A stretch of DNA of 60,432 nt. It comes from an uncultured Angelakisella sp. (lineage in GTDB: Bacteria > Bacillota > Clostridia > Oscillospirales > Ruminococcaceae). This document shows, piece after piece, positions 14,031 to 21,930 of this stretch (within the stretch, counting starts at the first letter, position 1; each line of letters begins with the position of its first letter). The notes beneath the pieces were generated by a model. That model searched no databases, was not told where the DNA came from, and was given only the letters and a program-made list of their open reading frames with translations. Position numbers and translations under genes: made by a program. The stretch lies in the NCBI GenBank assembly GCA_910585525.1, contig CAJUFR010000009.1:1-60432 (forward strand), given 5' to 3'.

Positions 14031-15794
14031 ATGCTGGGCGCTATTTATGCGAGATACTCTGCGGGGCCAAACCAGACGGACCAGTCCATCGAGGGCCAGG
14101 TCGCTGACTGCCAGGCTTATGCAGAGAGAAACGGGATCCAGATTGTTGAAATATATGCCGACCGGCACATCTCAGGGAAGAGCATCGTCGGCCGGAATGA
14201 GTTCCAGAGGATGCTGCACGACGCGGAGCAGCATCGCTTCGAGTGCGTGATCGTCTGGAAGATCGACCGCTTCGGGCGGGACCGGCAGGACATCGCCCTC
14301 AGTAAAATGAAGCTGAAAAAGGCGGGCGTCCGTCTGCTGTATGCTGAGGAGTCTGTCCCGGAGGGCCCGGAGGGGATCATCCTGGAGAGCGTTCTGGAAG
14401 GCCTGGCCGAGTATTACTCCGCAGACCTCCGGCAGAAGATCGTCAGGGGCATGAGGGAGACCGCGAAAAAGGGACAGTATTGTGGGGCGCCGCTGCCGAT
14501 CGGCTACACGGTGGACGACGAGAAGCACATCATCGTCGACGAGGAGAAGGCTGCCGTTGTCCGGGAAGCCTTCCGGATGCACAACGCCGGGGCCCAGACG
14601 AAGGAGCTGGTCGAGCTCTTCCGAAAGCACGGCGTCACTGGCCAGCGCGGGAAGCCGATCACCCAGGCCGTGATCTATCGGATGTTACGGAACGAAAAGT
14701 ACCTCGGCCGCTTCGAGATCCAGGGGGTTGAGATCCTGACGGATCCCATCATCGACCTGGCCACCTTCGAGGAGGCGGCCAAACACTTCGGGACGCCGCG
14801 CAATAACGCGGCAGGGAGGGCAAAAGTGGACTATCTGCTGAGCTGTAAATGTTTTTGTTCATACTGTGGGGCGATGCTGAACGGGGAGTCCGGCACCAGT
14901 AAAACGGGGAAGGTGTACCACTATTACAAGTGTGGCGCGAAGAAGCGCGGCGAGAAGTGCGAGCTGAAGCCGATCCCCCGGGATCACTTCGAGGATCGGG
15001 TCATCGAGGCCACGGTCGAGGACATGCTGACCGAGGACATGATCGAGAAGCTCACGGTCCGGATCCTGGAGATCCAGGAGCAGGAGGACGCTCTGGATCC
15101 GGCCGCAGCATACCGGAAGCAGCTCGACTCAAACCGGAAGCGCCAGCGGAACATATTGGACGCCATCGAGGAGGGCACCGGGGCCCGGGGCCTTGCCGGT
15201 CGCCTGGCGGAGCTGGAAGCCGAAGAGGAGGAGCTGCTCGTGGAGATTGAGCGGGCAGAAATGAAAAAGCCCCGGCTCACCAGTGAGGCGGTCGGGGCTT
15301 GGCTTCGTTCGTTCAGAAATGGGGATACAAAAGACGCCGCCTTCCGGCAGCGTCTCGTTGACACGTTCATCGCCCGGATCGAGGTCAGAAACGGCCAGGC
15401 GATGATCTTCTACAACATACAAGAAAAAGGACCGCACTCAAAAGTTCGAGTACGGTCCGAATGGTGGACTCGAAGGGGATCGAACCCTCGACCTCTGCGA
15501 TGCGAACGCAGCGCTCTCCCAGCTGAGCTACGAGCCCAAATCGGCACTTTTCGTGCGAAAAAAGTTGCGAATTTTGGATTTCTGGAATATTCGATTTTCA
15601 GGGGAAAGTCCAACAAATCGGACAGGAAAACGGGGAACGGAAAATCGGGTCGGATGTGTCTCACTATGGATGCGAACGCAGCGCTCTCCCAGCTGAGCCA
15701 CAGGCCCTTGCTATTTACGGAAAAAGACACGCATGGCGTGTCCTTTTTTTGGTGCGCCCGGAGGGACTCGAACCCCCGACCTACTGGTTCGTAG
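14031..15794 (+). CDS. Large serine recombinase (integrase) whose frame runs into tRNA genes
   Basis: Starts at ATG 14031 behind AGGAGG. The resolvase domain opens GAIYARYSAGPNQTDQSIEG with Ser at about residue 10. A recombinase domain follows (PLPIGYTVDDEKHIIVDEEK), then a zinc ribbon (CKCFCSYCGAML, YYKC) and a coiled coil (LAELEAEEEELLVEIERAEM). The native part ends near residue 470; the frame then reads antisense through a terminator, an intact tRNA-Ala and a truncated tRNA-Ala and stops inside tRNA-Arg. The tail WTRRGSNPRPLRCERSALPA is tRNA antisense translation. The C-terminus therefore depends on the flanking DNA. Confidence 0.85.
   Translation: MLGAIYARYSAGPNQTDQSIEGQVADCQAYAERNGIQIVEIYADRHISGKSIVGRNEFQRMLHDAEQHRFECVIVWKIDRFGRDRQDIALSKMKLKKAGVRLLYAEESVPEGPEGIILESVLEGLAEYYSADLRQKIVRGMRETAKKGQYCGAPLPIGYTVDDEKHIIVDEEKAAVVREAFRMHNAGAQTKELVELFRKHGVTGQRGKPITQAVIYRMLRNEKYLGRFEIQGVEILTDPIIDLATFEEAAKHFGTPRNNAAGRAKVDYLLSCKCFCSYCGAMLNGESGTSKTGKVYHYYKCGAKKRGEKCELKPIPRDHFEDRVIEATVEDMLTEDMIEKLTVRILEIQEQEDALDPAAAYRKQLDSNRKRQRNILDAIEEGTGARGLAGRLAELEAEEEELLVEIERAEMKKPRLTSEAVGAWLRSFRNGDTKDAAFRQRLVDTFIARIEVRNGQAMIFYNIQEKGPHSKVRVRSEWWTRRGSNPRPLRCERSALPAELRAQIGTFRAKKVANFGFLEYSIFRGKSNKSDRKTGNGKSGRMCLTMDANAALSQLSHRPLLFTEKDTHGVSFFWCARRDSNPRPTGS
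15423..15459 (-). terminator. Terminator of tRNA-Ala, inside the integrase frame
   Basis: On the minus strand GGACCGTACTC and GAGTGCGGTCC pair around a loop and TTTTTCTT follows. It lies 3 bases after the tRNA-Ala CCA end. Confidence 0.8.
15462..15537 (-). tRNA. tRNA-Ala(CGC)
   Basis: Complete cloverleaf on the minus strand: acceptor GGGCTCG with CGAGTCC, D arm GCTC...GAGC, anticodon loop TTCGCAT (anticodon CGC), T arm with TTCGATC, and an encoded CCA. Its own terminator follows. The acceptor stem is self-consistent, so it is not a hybrid of two genes. It lies antisense inside the 3' part of the integrase frame. Confidence 0.93.
15669..15707 (-). pseudogene. Truncated tRNA-Ala, 5' half
   Basis: The minus strand reads GGGCCTGTGGCTCAGCTGGG and on through the anticodon loop to GTTCGCATC, then diverges. 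The T arm and acceptor 3' side are missing. Thirty bases (15669-15698) are identical to 15499-15528 of the intact tRNA-Ala, but the acceptor 5' strand (GGGCCTG) differs, so it derives from a different tRNA-Ala gene. Likely the host target interrupted by integration. Confidence 0.8.
15720..15749 (-). terminator. Terminator after tRNA-Arg
   Basis: Minus strand: GGACACGC and GCGTGTC pair around a 4-base loop and are followed by TTTTT. The plus strand also ends in a T run. Confidence 0.75.
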
Positions 15795-15826
15795 CCAGTC
15801 ACTCTATCCAGCTGAGCTACGAGCGC
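15750..15826 (-). tRNA. tRNA-Arg(ACG)
   Basis: Complete cloverleaf on the minus strand: GCGCTCG pairs with CGGGCGC, anticodon loop CTACGAA (anticodon ACG), T loop TTCGAGT, CCA encoded. A promoter lies 24 bases upstream and a terminator directly after. The integrase frame stops inside it on the other strand. Confidence 0.95.
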
Positions 15827-15849
15827 ATGCCATCTCAAATAGCTTATTT

Positions 15850-15878
15850 ATTTTACCACGCCCCCCTCCAAAAGTCAA
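15850..15878 (-). promoter_or_regulatory. Promoter of tRNA-Arg
   Basis: Minus strand TTGACT, 17 bases, TAAAAT, 24 bases before the tRNA start. Confidence 0.7.
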
Positions 15879-15909
15879 TAGCTTTTTTCTCTCTTTTGTC
15901 AATATTTTA

Positions 15910-15955
15910 CAGCCCCGGGCCCTGGCCTGTCTCCAAGCTGGACCCGGGGCCGCTC
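15910..15955 (-). terminator. Terminator after the choline locus
   Basis: GC-rich inverted repeat (AGCGGCCCCGGGTCC and GGGCCCGGGGCT on the minus strand) followed by a T-containing AT-rich run. It lies 18 bases after the GDPD stop. Confidence 0.5.
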
Positions 15956-15973
15956 TGCCTTGTGTAGGGGATG

Positions 15974-16699
15974 CTACCCCTCTTTGCGGACGCGGTTCAC
16001 CACGTCCGGGCAGTTGGTGATAACGCTGTGGACGCCCTTTGCTATCATGTCCCGGATGTCCGCCGGGTCGTCCACCGTGTAGGGGTTCACCTCGATGCCG
16101 TGGCTATGGAGGTCCTCCACCACCGCCGGGGTGAGGTTGTGGTAGTCGGGATGATAGCAGGGGATGCCGTTCCTCTTGGTGTATTCCCCGGCGTCCAGCC
16201 GCCAGTCGTAGGCCAAAAAGCCGTACCTGATCTCCGGCGCCCGCTCCTTCATCCGCATGATGGTGAAGTGGTTGAAGCTGGTGATGAGGACACGGTCCTC
16301 CACCTTGTACTCCCGTAGCATATCCACCAGCATCTGCTCCATCTCCAGGTACTCAAAGACCCCGGTCTTCATCTCGATGTTGGTGATGATGGACTGATTC
16401 TTCACCAGTTCCAGGTACTCCCGGAGGGTGGGGACCCGCTGGACGCCGAACTGGCTGCCGAATTTCTCGCTGGCGTCCAACTCCTTCAACTCCGCCAGGG
16501 ACAGGTCCTTCACCCAGCCCTTGCCGTTGGTGGTGCGGTCGACGCTCTCATCGTGCATGATGACGATGTGACCGTCCTTGGACAGCTGGACGTCGTTCTC
16601 GATGCCGTCCACACCCTCCTCCAGGGCCTTCTGGAAGGCCAGGATGGTGTTCTCTGGATATTGGCTGCAAAAGCCACGATGGGCGTAGTTTTTGATCAT
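15974..16699 (-). CDS. Glycerophosphodiester phosphodiesterase
   Basis: 241 residues, the length of cytoplasmic UgpQ-type enzymes, no signal peptide. Catalytic motifs are visible: AHRGFCSQYPENT, the acid pair in GIENDVQLSKDGHIVIMHDE, the HD of MHDESVDRTTNG, and NIEMKTG. It splits glycerophosphodiesters such as glycerophosphocholine into glycerol 3-phosphate and the alcohol. Last gene of a leftward run after an MFS carrier, a BCCT carrier and a choline kinase/cytidylyltransferase, so a role in freeing choline is likely. The substrate is inferred from context. Confidence 0.85.
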   Translation of the reverse strand: MIKNYAHRGFCSQYPENTILAFQKALEEGVDGIENDVQLSKDGHIVIMHDESVDRTTNGKGWVKDLSLAELKELDASEKFGSQFGVQRVPTLREYLELVKNQSIITNIEMKTGVFEYLEMEQMLVDMLREYKVEDRVLITSFNHFTIMRMKERAPEIRYGFLAYDWRLDAGEYTKRNGIPCYHPDYHNLTPAVVEDLHSHGIEVNPYTVDDPADIRDMIAKGVHSVITNCPDVVNRVRKEG

Positions 16700-16726
16700 A
16701 ACAGACGCGATCCTCTCTGAAATCGA

Positions 16727-18019
16727 TCAGGCCTGGAGGCCGGCGGCCAGGCGGGCCTTCTTGTTCATCCGCAGCAGGACGATGGCGGAGACAAAGCCGA
16801 TGGCGGAAAGGACAGACATGGCGATGAAGCAGTTCATGTAGCCCTTGAGGGGGGTGGCGGTGCCGACATACTTATCCACCATGCTGCCGGAGAGGGTGTA
16901 CAGGAAGATCTCCGGGGCGTAGGTGCACAGGGAGATGACGCCGGAGGCGGTGCCCGCCAGGTGCTTGGGGACCATGACCTCGTCGATGGTGGCAAAGTAC
17001 AGGGCCTTGATGGAGTACAGGCAGAGGCCGTAGACCACGAAGGTAGCCACGATGAGGGGGATGGAGGACTTGCCGGCAGGGATGACCACATAGGCCAGGG
17101 CGAAGATGGTCATGCCGATGAAGCCGTACTGGATGAACTTGATGCGGCTGCCGATCTTGTCGGCGATGAAGCCGGCGGCGAAGGCGCCCAGCATCATCAT
17201 CATGTAGGTACGGACCACCGACAGGGTGGCGACGGTGGAATCGGGGATCTCAAAGGCGGCGGAGAGGTAGGCGGTGACATAGCCGTGGAAGATGAGGGCG
17301 GAGTAGTTGCAGATACCCAGCAGGCCGCAGAGCCAGACACGGGGCATCTTGGCCACTTCCATGAAGTCCTTCATGTTCAGGGGGTTGCCCTGGGCGGCCT
17401 TCTCCTCGGGGGTCTTGGGGACCGGCTTGTCATTCTCCATAAAGAGGAAGCAGAGGACACCGGCCACCAGCATCAGGATAGAGTAGTACATGATGGCGTT
17501 CTGCATCCCGCCGATGCTGTTGGTGGCCCAGGAGAACACCGCCACCGAGCCAAAGGCGGCGATAGTGCCGATAAGGCCGCGCCCGCCTTCCAGCAGACCG
17601 AAGAGACGGCCCTGCTCCTCCGCCTCGCCCAGGCGGTTGATGCTCTTCACCATGGCGGCCCAGAAGGTGAACACCGTGGTGATGGCGAAGATGGCGTGGA
17701 TCACCACCAGCCAGATGAAGCCGGGCATGGTCCAGAACCAGAAGCCGGCCAGGGCGGTGCCGATGCAGGAAAAGACGATGAGGGATTTGCAGCTGAACTT
17801 ATCGGCCAGGATGCCGCCGGGGAAGTAGCAGATAAAGTTGACGATGCCATAGGCGGACATGATCAGGCCCAGCTGGGTGGCGTTGGCGCCGGTGGCCTCC
17901 ATCAGGGGGGCCATGTAGGTCTCGCGGAGATACGGAAGCTTGGTGATGATACCACCGGCAAAGGCGACCAGGATCAGGGTCATCCACTTGGTGGTTGCTG
18001 CGGAACGAACTTTTGCCAT
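16727..18019 (-). CDS. MFS transporter, possibly for glycerophosphodiesters
   Basis: 430 residues with about 12 hydrophobic segments and the MFS loop 2-3 signature (GGILADKFSCKSLIVFS). A middle cytoplasmic loop (NDKPVPKTPEEKAAQGNPLN) separates the two halves, and a second signature-like loop is AGFIADKIGSRIKF. It resembles the NarK/YihN-like anion or sugar-phosphate carriers. It sits 27 bases upstream of the GDPD gene, so uptake of glycerophosphocholine or a similar diester is the obvious guess. Substrate unproven. Confidence 0.8.
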   Translation of the reverse strand: MAKVRSAATTKWMTLILVAFAGGIITKLPYLRETYMAPLMEATGANATQLGLIMSAYGIVNFICYFPGGILADKFSCKSLIVFSCIGTALAGFWFWTMPGFIWLVVIHAIFAITTVFTFWAAMVKSINRLGEAEEQGRLFGLLEGGRGLIGTIAAFGSVAVFSWATNSIGGMQNAIMYYSILMLVAGVLCFLFMENDKPVPKTPEEKAAQGNPLNMKDFMEVAKMPRVWLCGLLGICNYSALIFHGYVTAYLSAAFEIPDSTVATLSVVRTYMMMMLGAFAAGFIADKIGSRIKFIQYGFIGMTIFALAYVVIPAGKSSIPLIVATFVVYGLCLYSIKALYFATIDEVMVPKHLAGTASGVISLCTYAPEIFLYTLSGSMVDKYVGTATPLKGYMNCFIAMSVLSAIGFVSAIVLLRMNKKARLAAGLQA

Positions 18020-18135
18020 AGTTTTTCCTCCTCACAAAACACGTTCTTCGCCCCGGCGGAAAGGGGGTCTCTCCCCTGCCTTCCGGCGGGACTTACTCTA
18101 AGGACCACCGGTATGATGATCCAAAAGTCCGGGTA

Positions 18136-19722
18136 TCAGTCCTCCTCCCCGCTGACGGGGCGGGAGTGCTTTCTCTCCTCCAGGTAACGGCCGGCGTCCC
18201 GTAGGAAGCTGGCCACCAGCAGCACGATGACGATGCCGATGGGGAAAGCCGCCACGATGGAGACCGACTGGAGGCTGCTGAGGGAACTTTGGGCGTTGAT
18301 GAGCCCGATGGGGAAGATGATAAAGATAAATGCCCAGAAGATGCGCACCGCGTGGTGTGGGTCCTCCACGTCCGCCAGGCGGCGGTAGGAGTAGGCGGCC
18401 ACCACCATGGTGAGGGAATCGAAGGTGGTGGCGTAGAACAGCACCATGGTGATGAACAGCAGCGCCAGGGCCACAAAGGGCAGCGGCAGGGTTCGGAACA
18501 CCGAGATGATGACGGTGGGGATATCCGCCCCGGCGGCGACGGCCCCGGAGACATCCAGCCGCCCCCGCATCTCCAGCCCCAGGCCGTAGTTGCCAAAGAC
18601 GATGAAGGAAAGGAAGGTGCTGGAAAGCCCGGCGATGTAGCCGCCGATGATGGTCCCCCGGATGGTGCGCCCCTTGCTGATGACCCCCACGAAGAAGGGG
18701 GTGGCCACGCACCAGGCCATCCAGTAGGCCCAGTAAAAGACGGTCCAGCTTTGGACAAAGCCGGTGCTGCCGTCGCCGCTGGCACGCAGTGGGTCGGCCC
18801 AGGTAACCATACCGATGAAGTTCTGCGCCAGGTTGCCGATGGCGGTGATGCCGGTCTCCAGGATGTACTGGGCCTGGCCGCCACCGAAGAAGAAGTACCC
18901 CAGCAGGGCGAAGAAGAGCCAGGCGCAGATCACCGACATCTTCATGATGGCGTGGTAGCCGATGATGACATCAGCGGTGTAGACCAGCGCCACCAGCACC
19001 AGCAGCCCCACCGTAAGGGCCACCGAGGAGGGAAGGCCGAACAACTCCCCCAGCACCGAACTGAGCAGCGGGGTGGCCAGGGAGAAGGTGGTGGCCGTCC
19101 CGGCCAGCAGGGCGAAGATGGCGATCAGGTCGATAAGGTGGCCGATGGGGCCGTCCACACGGTCCCCCAGCAGCGCCCGGCAGCCCTCGCTGAACTTCTG
19201 CTTGGTGCGCTTCCTGACGTGGATCATAAACCCAAAGCAGGCGCTGAGCACCATGTAGAAACTCCAGGGCACCGGTCCCCAGTGGAAGAGGGGGTAGGTG
19301 CTGGCCCAGTCCTGGACCGAGCCCAGCTGTAAAATGCGGCTCTCCTGGGCGTAAAGGGCCCATTCGCAGAAGGAGTAGTAAAGGATATCCGCCGCCATGG
19401 TGCCGGTAAAGATCATCGCCCCCCACTGGAAGTTGCTGTAGGCAGGTTTCTCCTCCGGGCCACCCAGACGGATATCGCCGTACTTGGAAAAGGCGATGTA
19501 AAGGGAGACGATCAAAAATCCCACGCCGATGAGGATGTAAAAGGCGCTGAGTTGGTTGCCAAGAAACCCCCGGATGGCGTCCACGATGCGGGTGCTCTCC
19601 CCCGGGGCCAGGATAAAGAGGACACACAGCCCGGTGACCACAAAGAGGGGCACCAGCATATCGGTGGGGTCCAGCTGCCGCAGCAGGGCGCGGATCGAGG
19701 TGTTGTTCTCATTCTTTTTCAT
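18136..19722 (-). CDS. BCCT-family choline/betaine/carnitine transporter
   Basis: 528 residues, about 12 membrane segments, start behind AGGAGGTAAGACCGG. The family signature is seen in WTVFYWAYWMAWCVATPFFV then GVISKGRTIRGTIIGGYIAG; the substrate-site tryptophan/tyrosine cluster is present. BCCT carriers import quaternary ammonium compounds using an ion gradient. It sits 43 bases from the LicC-LicA fusion gene and so most likely imports choline, filling the place of LicB. A hairpin of GC-rich arms lies in the 116-base gap to the MFS gene. Confidence 0.9.
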   Translation of the reverse strand: MKKNENNTSIRALLRQLDPTDMLVPLFVVTGLCVLFILAPGESTRIVDAIRGFLGNQLSAFYILIGVGFLIVSLYIAFSKYGDIRLGGPEEKPAYSNFQWGAMIFTGTMAADILYYSFCEWALYAQESRILQLGSVQDWASTYPLFHWGPVPWSFYMVLSACFGFMIHVRKRTKQKFSEGCRALLGDRVDGPIGHLIDLIAIFALLAGTATTFSLATPLLSSVLGELFGLPSSVALTVGLLVLVALVYTADVIIGYHAIMKMSVICAWLFFALLGYFFFGGGQAQYILETGITAIGNLAQNFIGMVTWADPLRASGDGSTGFVQSWTVFYWAYWMAWCVATPFFVGVISKGRTIRGTIIGGYIAGLSSTFLSFIVFGNYGLGLEMRGRLDVSGAVAAGADIPTVIISVFRTLPLPFVALALLFITMVLFYATTFDSLTMVVAAYSYRRLADVEDPHHAVRIFWAFIFIIFPIGLINAQSSLSSLQSVSIVAAFPIGIVIVLLVASFLRDAGRYLEERKHSRPVSGEED

Positions 19723-19765
19723 CCGGTCTTACCTCCTTTGGGGACGGACCGGAACGGGGTACCGG

Positions 19766-21556
19766 TCAAACCAATGCCTCCTCGCCGGCGGCGGGAACGC
19801 CATCCGGCCACAGGGAGACCACGTATTCGTAGAACTGCTTGGCGTACTGGTACTGCCGCATCTCGTAGGCGCCGTACTTGACACCCATCCGGCCCTTGTA
19901 TTCGCACCAGTTGGTCCACAGCAGCCCCGCCACCGCCACATAGCAGTAGATCTTCTGCCGCACCAGGTCGGAACAGCCGCCCTCGAAGTAGAAGTCGATG
20001 GTCTGGTCGATCTGGTCACGGTCGTAGTAGGCGTAGATGCAGAACATGGCGATATCCAGGTGGGGATCGCTCATCCCGGCGTACTCCCAGTCGATGAGCC
20101 GCACCTGCTGGCTGCCGTCCGGCTGCCGCACCATCAGGAAGTTGTCGTAGACCGAGTCGATGTGGGCCAGGCACTCCTCCTTGGGGCATTCGTCGATGCG
20201 CAGCAGCAGTTCGTTGATGTGGCGGCGGGTCTGGTCGTAATCGGCAAAGGGCATGGAATCCTGCCGCAGGTCCTCGTAGTAGTCCAGCTGGGCCCGCAGG
20301 TCGAAGCGGAAGTCCACCTGCAGCTTCTGCTGGTGGAACCGCCGCAGGTGGCGCATGCAGGCGGCAACCTCCTGGGGGTTTTCCGGGTCGCAGGGCCGGG
20401 AATCGGTCCAGAACTCGGTGACCTTGTAGCCGGTGTCCGGGTTCAGGTAGAGCACCTTGTCGGAAAGTTCCATCCCGGTGCTGGCCAGGGCCTTGTAGAC
20501 GGCGCTCTCCTTCTGGCGGCTCACCAGCTTCTGGGTGCCCTCCCCGGGGGAGCGCATCAGGTAGTCCTTCCCCTTGCAGCAGAAGTGCATCAGGTGGTTG
20601 GTCATGCCGCTGGAAAGGGGGTGGATATCGGTGACCTCCCCGGCGGAGACGTCGAACAGCTGGCTGATGAGGGCCATCCGGCGGCTCTCCAGGTGCTTGG
20701 AGCCGCTGTCCAGCAGCCGCAGGTCCTCGTATGTATTCACCGGCATCACCAGCATCCCGGTGATGACATTGGCGTAGCCCACCAGCCGGTTGCCCTGACC
20801 AATGAGGGCCTGCTCCCAGCAGGCGCGCTTGTAGTCCGGGTCGGCGGAGAGCCGTTCCAGGTTTGCCTGCACGATGGCGGAGGTCTCGTCACACAGGTAG
20901 GCGATGCCGCACATGGCGTTGCCGCCGCCCTTTTTGGCCCCCACCAGTTCCATCTCCCGGGTGACCCGGACGATGGAATGATCGTCGAAGTAGCTGCGCA
21001 CCGCGTACCAGGAACTGTACTCGGAGCGGCTGAAAAGGCACTCGCCGCACCAGACGTCGCCGTTGATGACGTAGCAGTTGTTCAGCAGATGGGCGGCGCA
21101 GGCCAGGGAGTGGAGACTGTCCCCTTCGGCCCAGCGGGGGTTTTCGATCAGTTCCACGTTGTAAAGGCCGGTCAGGTAGTCGAACTTCTCCTTCTGGTAC
21201 CCCACCACCACGGCGATGTTGTAGATGCCGGTGCGGTGCAGCTGGTTGATGAGCCGTTCGATCAGCGACTCCCCGCCGATGGTCAGCAGCGCCTTGGGGG
21301 TGTTGTTGATGGGGACCATCCGCAGCCCCGGCCCGGCGGCCAGGATCACCGCCCGGCGGGGGGTGTTGCGCCGGAACATCTCGATGGTCTTTGGGGTGAG
21401 GAAGTAGTCCTCGGCCAGGTACCCCTCCTTGATGAGGTACTTGAGGGAGGAACTCACCAGCCCCAGGGGATAGCCGGTCTGGGCCGCCACCTCCTGCTGG
21501 GTGGCACAGTGCCCCCGTACCACGGTGGATAGCACGATGTAATCTCTTTTTTTCAT
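19766..21556 (-). CDS. HTH-LicC-LicA fusion: phosphocholine cytidylyltransferase/choline kinase
   Basis: About 596 residues from ATG 21556 (GGAGAAGG upstream; the ATG at 21595 has none). Three parts are seen. Residues 1-60 are a winged helix (QQEVAAQTGYPLGLVSSSLK). Residues ~65-300 are a nucleotidyltransferase with AVILAAGPGLRMVPINNTPK and VINGDVW, as in LicC. Residues ~310-590 are a choline-kinase fold with AHIDSVYDNFLM and RLIDWEYAGMSDPHLDIAMF, as in LicA. Together they would convert choline to CDP-choline for phosphocholine decoration of surface glycans. No licD transferase is in the window. Confidence 0.85.
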   Translation of the reverse strand: MKKRDYIVLSTVVRGHCATQQEVAAQTGYPLGLVSSSLKYLIKEGYLAEDYFLTPKTIEMFRRNTPRRAVILAAGPGLRMVPINNTPKALLTIGGESLIERLINQLHRTGIYNIAVVVGYQKEKFDYLTGLYNVELIENPRWAEGDSLHSLACAAHLLNNCYVINGDVWCGECLFSRSEYSSWYAVRSYFDDHSIVRVTREMELVGAKKGGGNAMCGIAYLCDETSAIVQANLERLSADPDYKRACWEQALIGQGNRLVGYANVITGMLVMPVNTYEDLRLLDSGSKHLESRRMALISQLFDVSAGEVTDIHPLSSGMTNHLMHFCCKGKDYLMRSPGEGTQKLVSRQKESAVYKALASTGMELSDKVLYLNPDTGYKVTEFWTDSRPCDPENPQEVAACMRHLRRFHQQKLQVDFRFDLRAQLDYYEDLRQDSMPFADYDQTRRHINELLLRIDECPKEECLAHIDSVYDNFLMVRQPDGSQQVRLIDWEYAGMSDPHLDIAMFCIYAYYDRDQIDQTIDFYFEGGCSDLVRQKIYCYVAVAGLLWTNWCEYKGRMGVKYGAYEMRQYQYAKQFYEYVVSLWPDGVPAAGEEALV

Positions 21557-21611
21557 ACGCCCTTCTCCTTCCCCCTCATGTCTCATCCACCGCAAAGCGT
21601 CCCCTCCGGCC

Positions 21612-21650
21612 CCAAAAATAAAAAACAGATGAAGGCGTTTTCATCTGTTC
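21612..21650 (-). terminator. Leader terminator ahead of the licC-licA gene
   Basis: Minus strand AACAGATGAA and TTCATCTGTT pair around a 6-base loop and are followed by TTTTATTTTT. It lies between the promoter at 21715-21743 and the gene start at 21556, so it must be read through: a leader attenuator candidate. Confidence 0.75.
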
Positions 21651-21682
21651 GGTTCTGGACCTCCGTTCGCTGGGATATCCAT
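21641..21682 (-). CDS. Leader peptide uORF of 13 codons
   Basis: ATG 21682 to TGA 21641 reads MDIPANGGPEPNR. Its stop codon lies inside the ascending arm of the leader terminator, so a ribosome at the end of the uORF would cover that arm. The ribosome site is weak (GGTAACA). No run of a single amino acid is seen, so any effector is unknown. The uORF may be fortuitous. Confidence 0.35.
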   Translation of the reverse strand: MDIPANGGPEPNR

Positions 21683-21714
21683 TGTTACCGGGTGATAAAT
21701 TGACCTTAGTAAAT

Positions 21715-21743
21715 ATATTACCACAGTTTATTATCATTTGCAA
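21715..21743 (-). promoter_or_regulatory. Promoter of the choline locus
   Basis: Minus strand TTGCAA, 17 bases, TAATAT. It gives a leader of about 150 bases to the ATG at 21556. Confidence 0.65.
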
Positions 21744-21888
21744 TAGAAAACAGCCTGTCTATACAAAAATTTTATATAAAAAAGCAAAACCCCTGAAAAA
21801 CCGCTTGTCTTTCCCGGTTTTTCTGGAGATTTATGGCAGTCCCCGCAAAAAAACAAACGGCGTGTCGCAGTATCTTGCGGGGCAAAAA

Positions 21889-21928
21889 AAGAGACCTCCC
21901 CCGGCTTTTTTGGGGGAAGGCCCTTTTC
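21889..21928 (-). terminator. Terminator after the chemoreceptor gene
   Basis: Minus strand GGCCTTCCCCC pairs with GGGGGAGGTCT around an A-rich loop, followed by CTTTTTTT. It starts 2 bases after the stop at 21931. Confidence 0.75.
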
Positions 21929-21930
21929 TG

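Noticed and set aside
19556..21532. Plus-strand frame of 658 codons over the LicC-LicA gene
   Set aside because: Antisense shadow of a gene with clear motifs; no ribosome site, biased composition.
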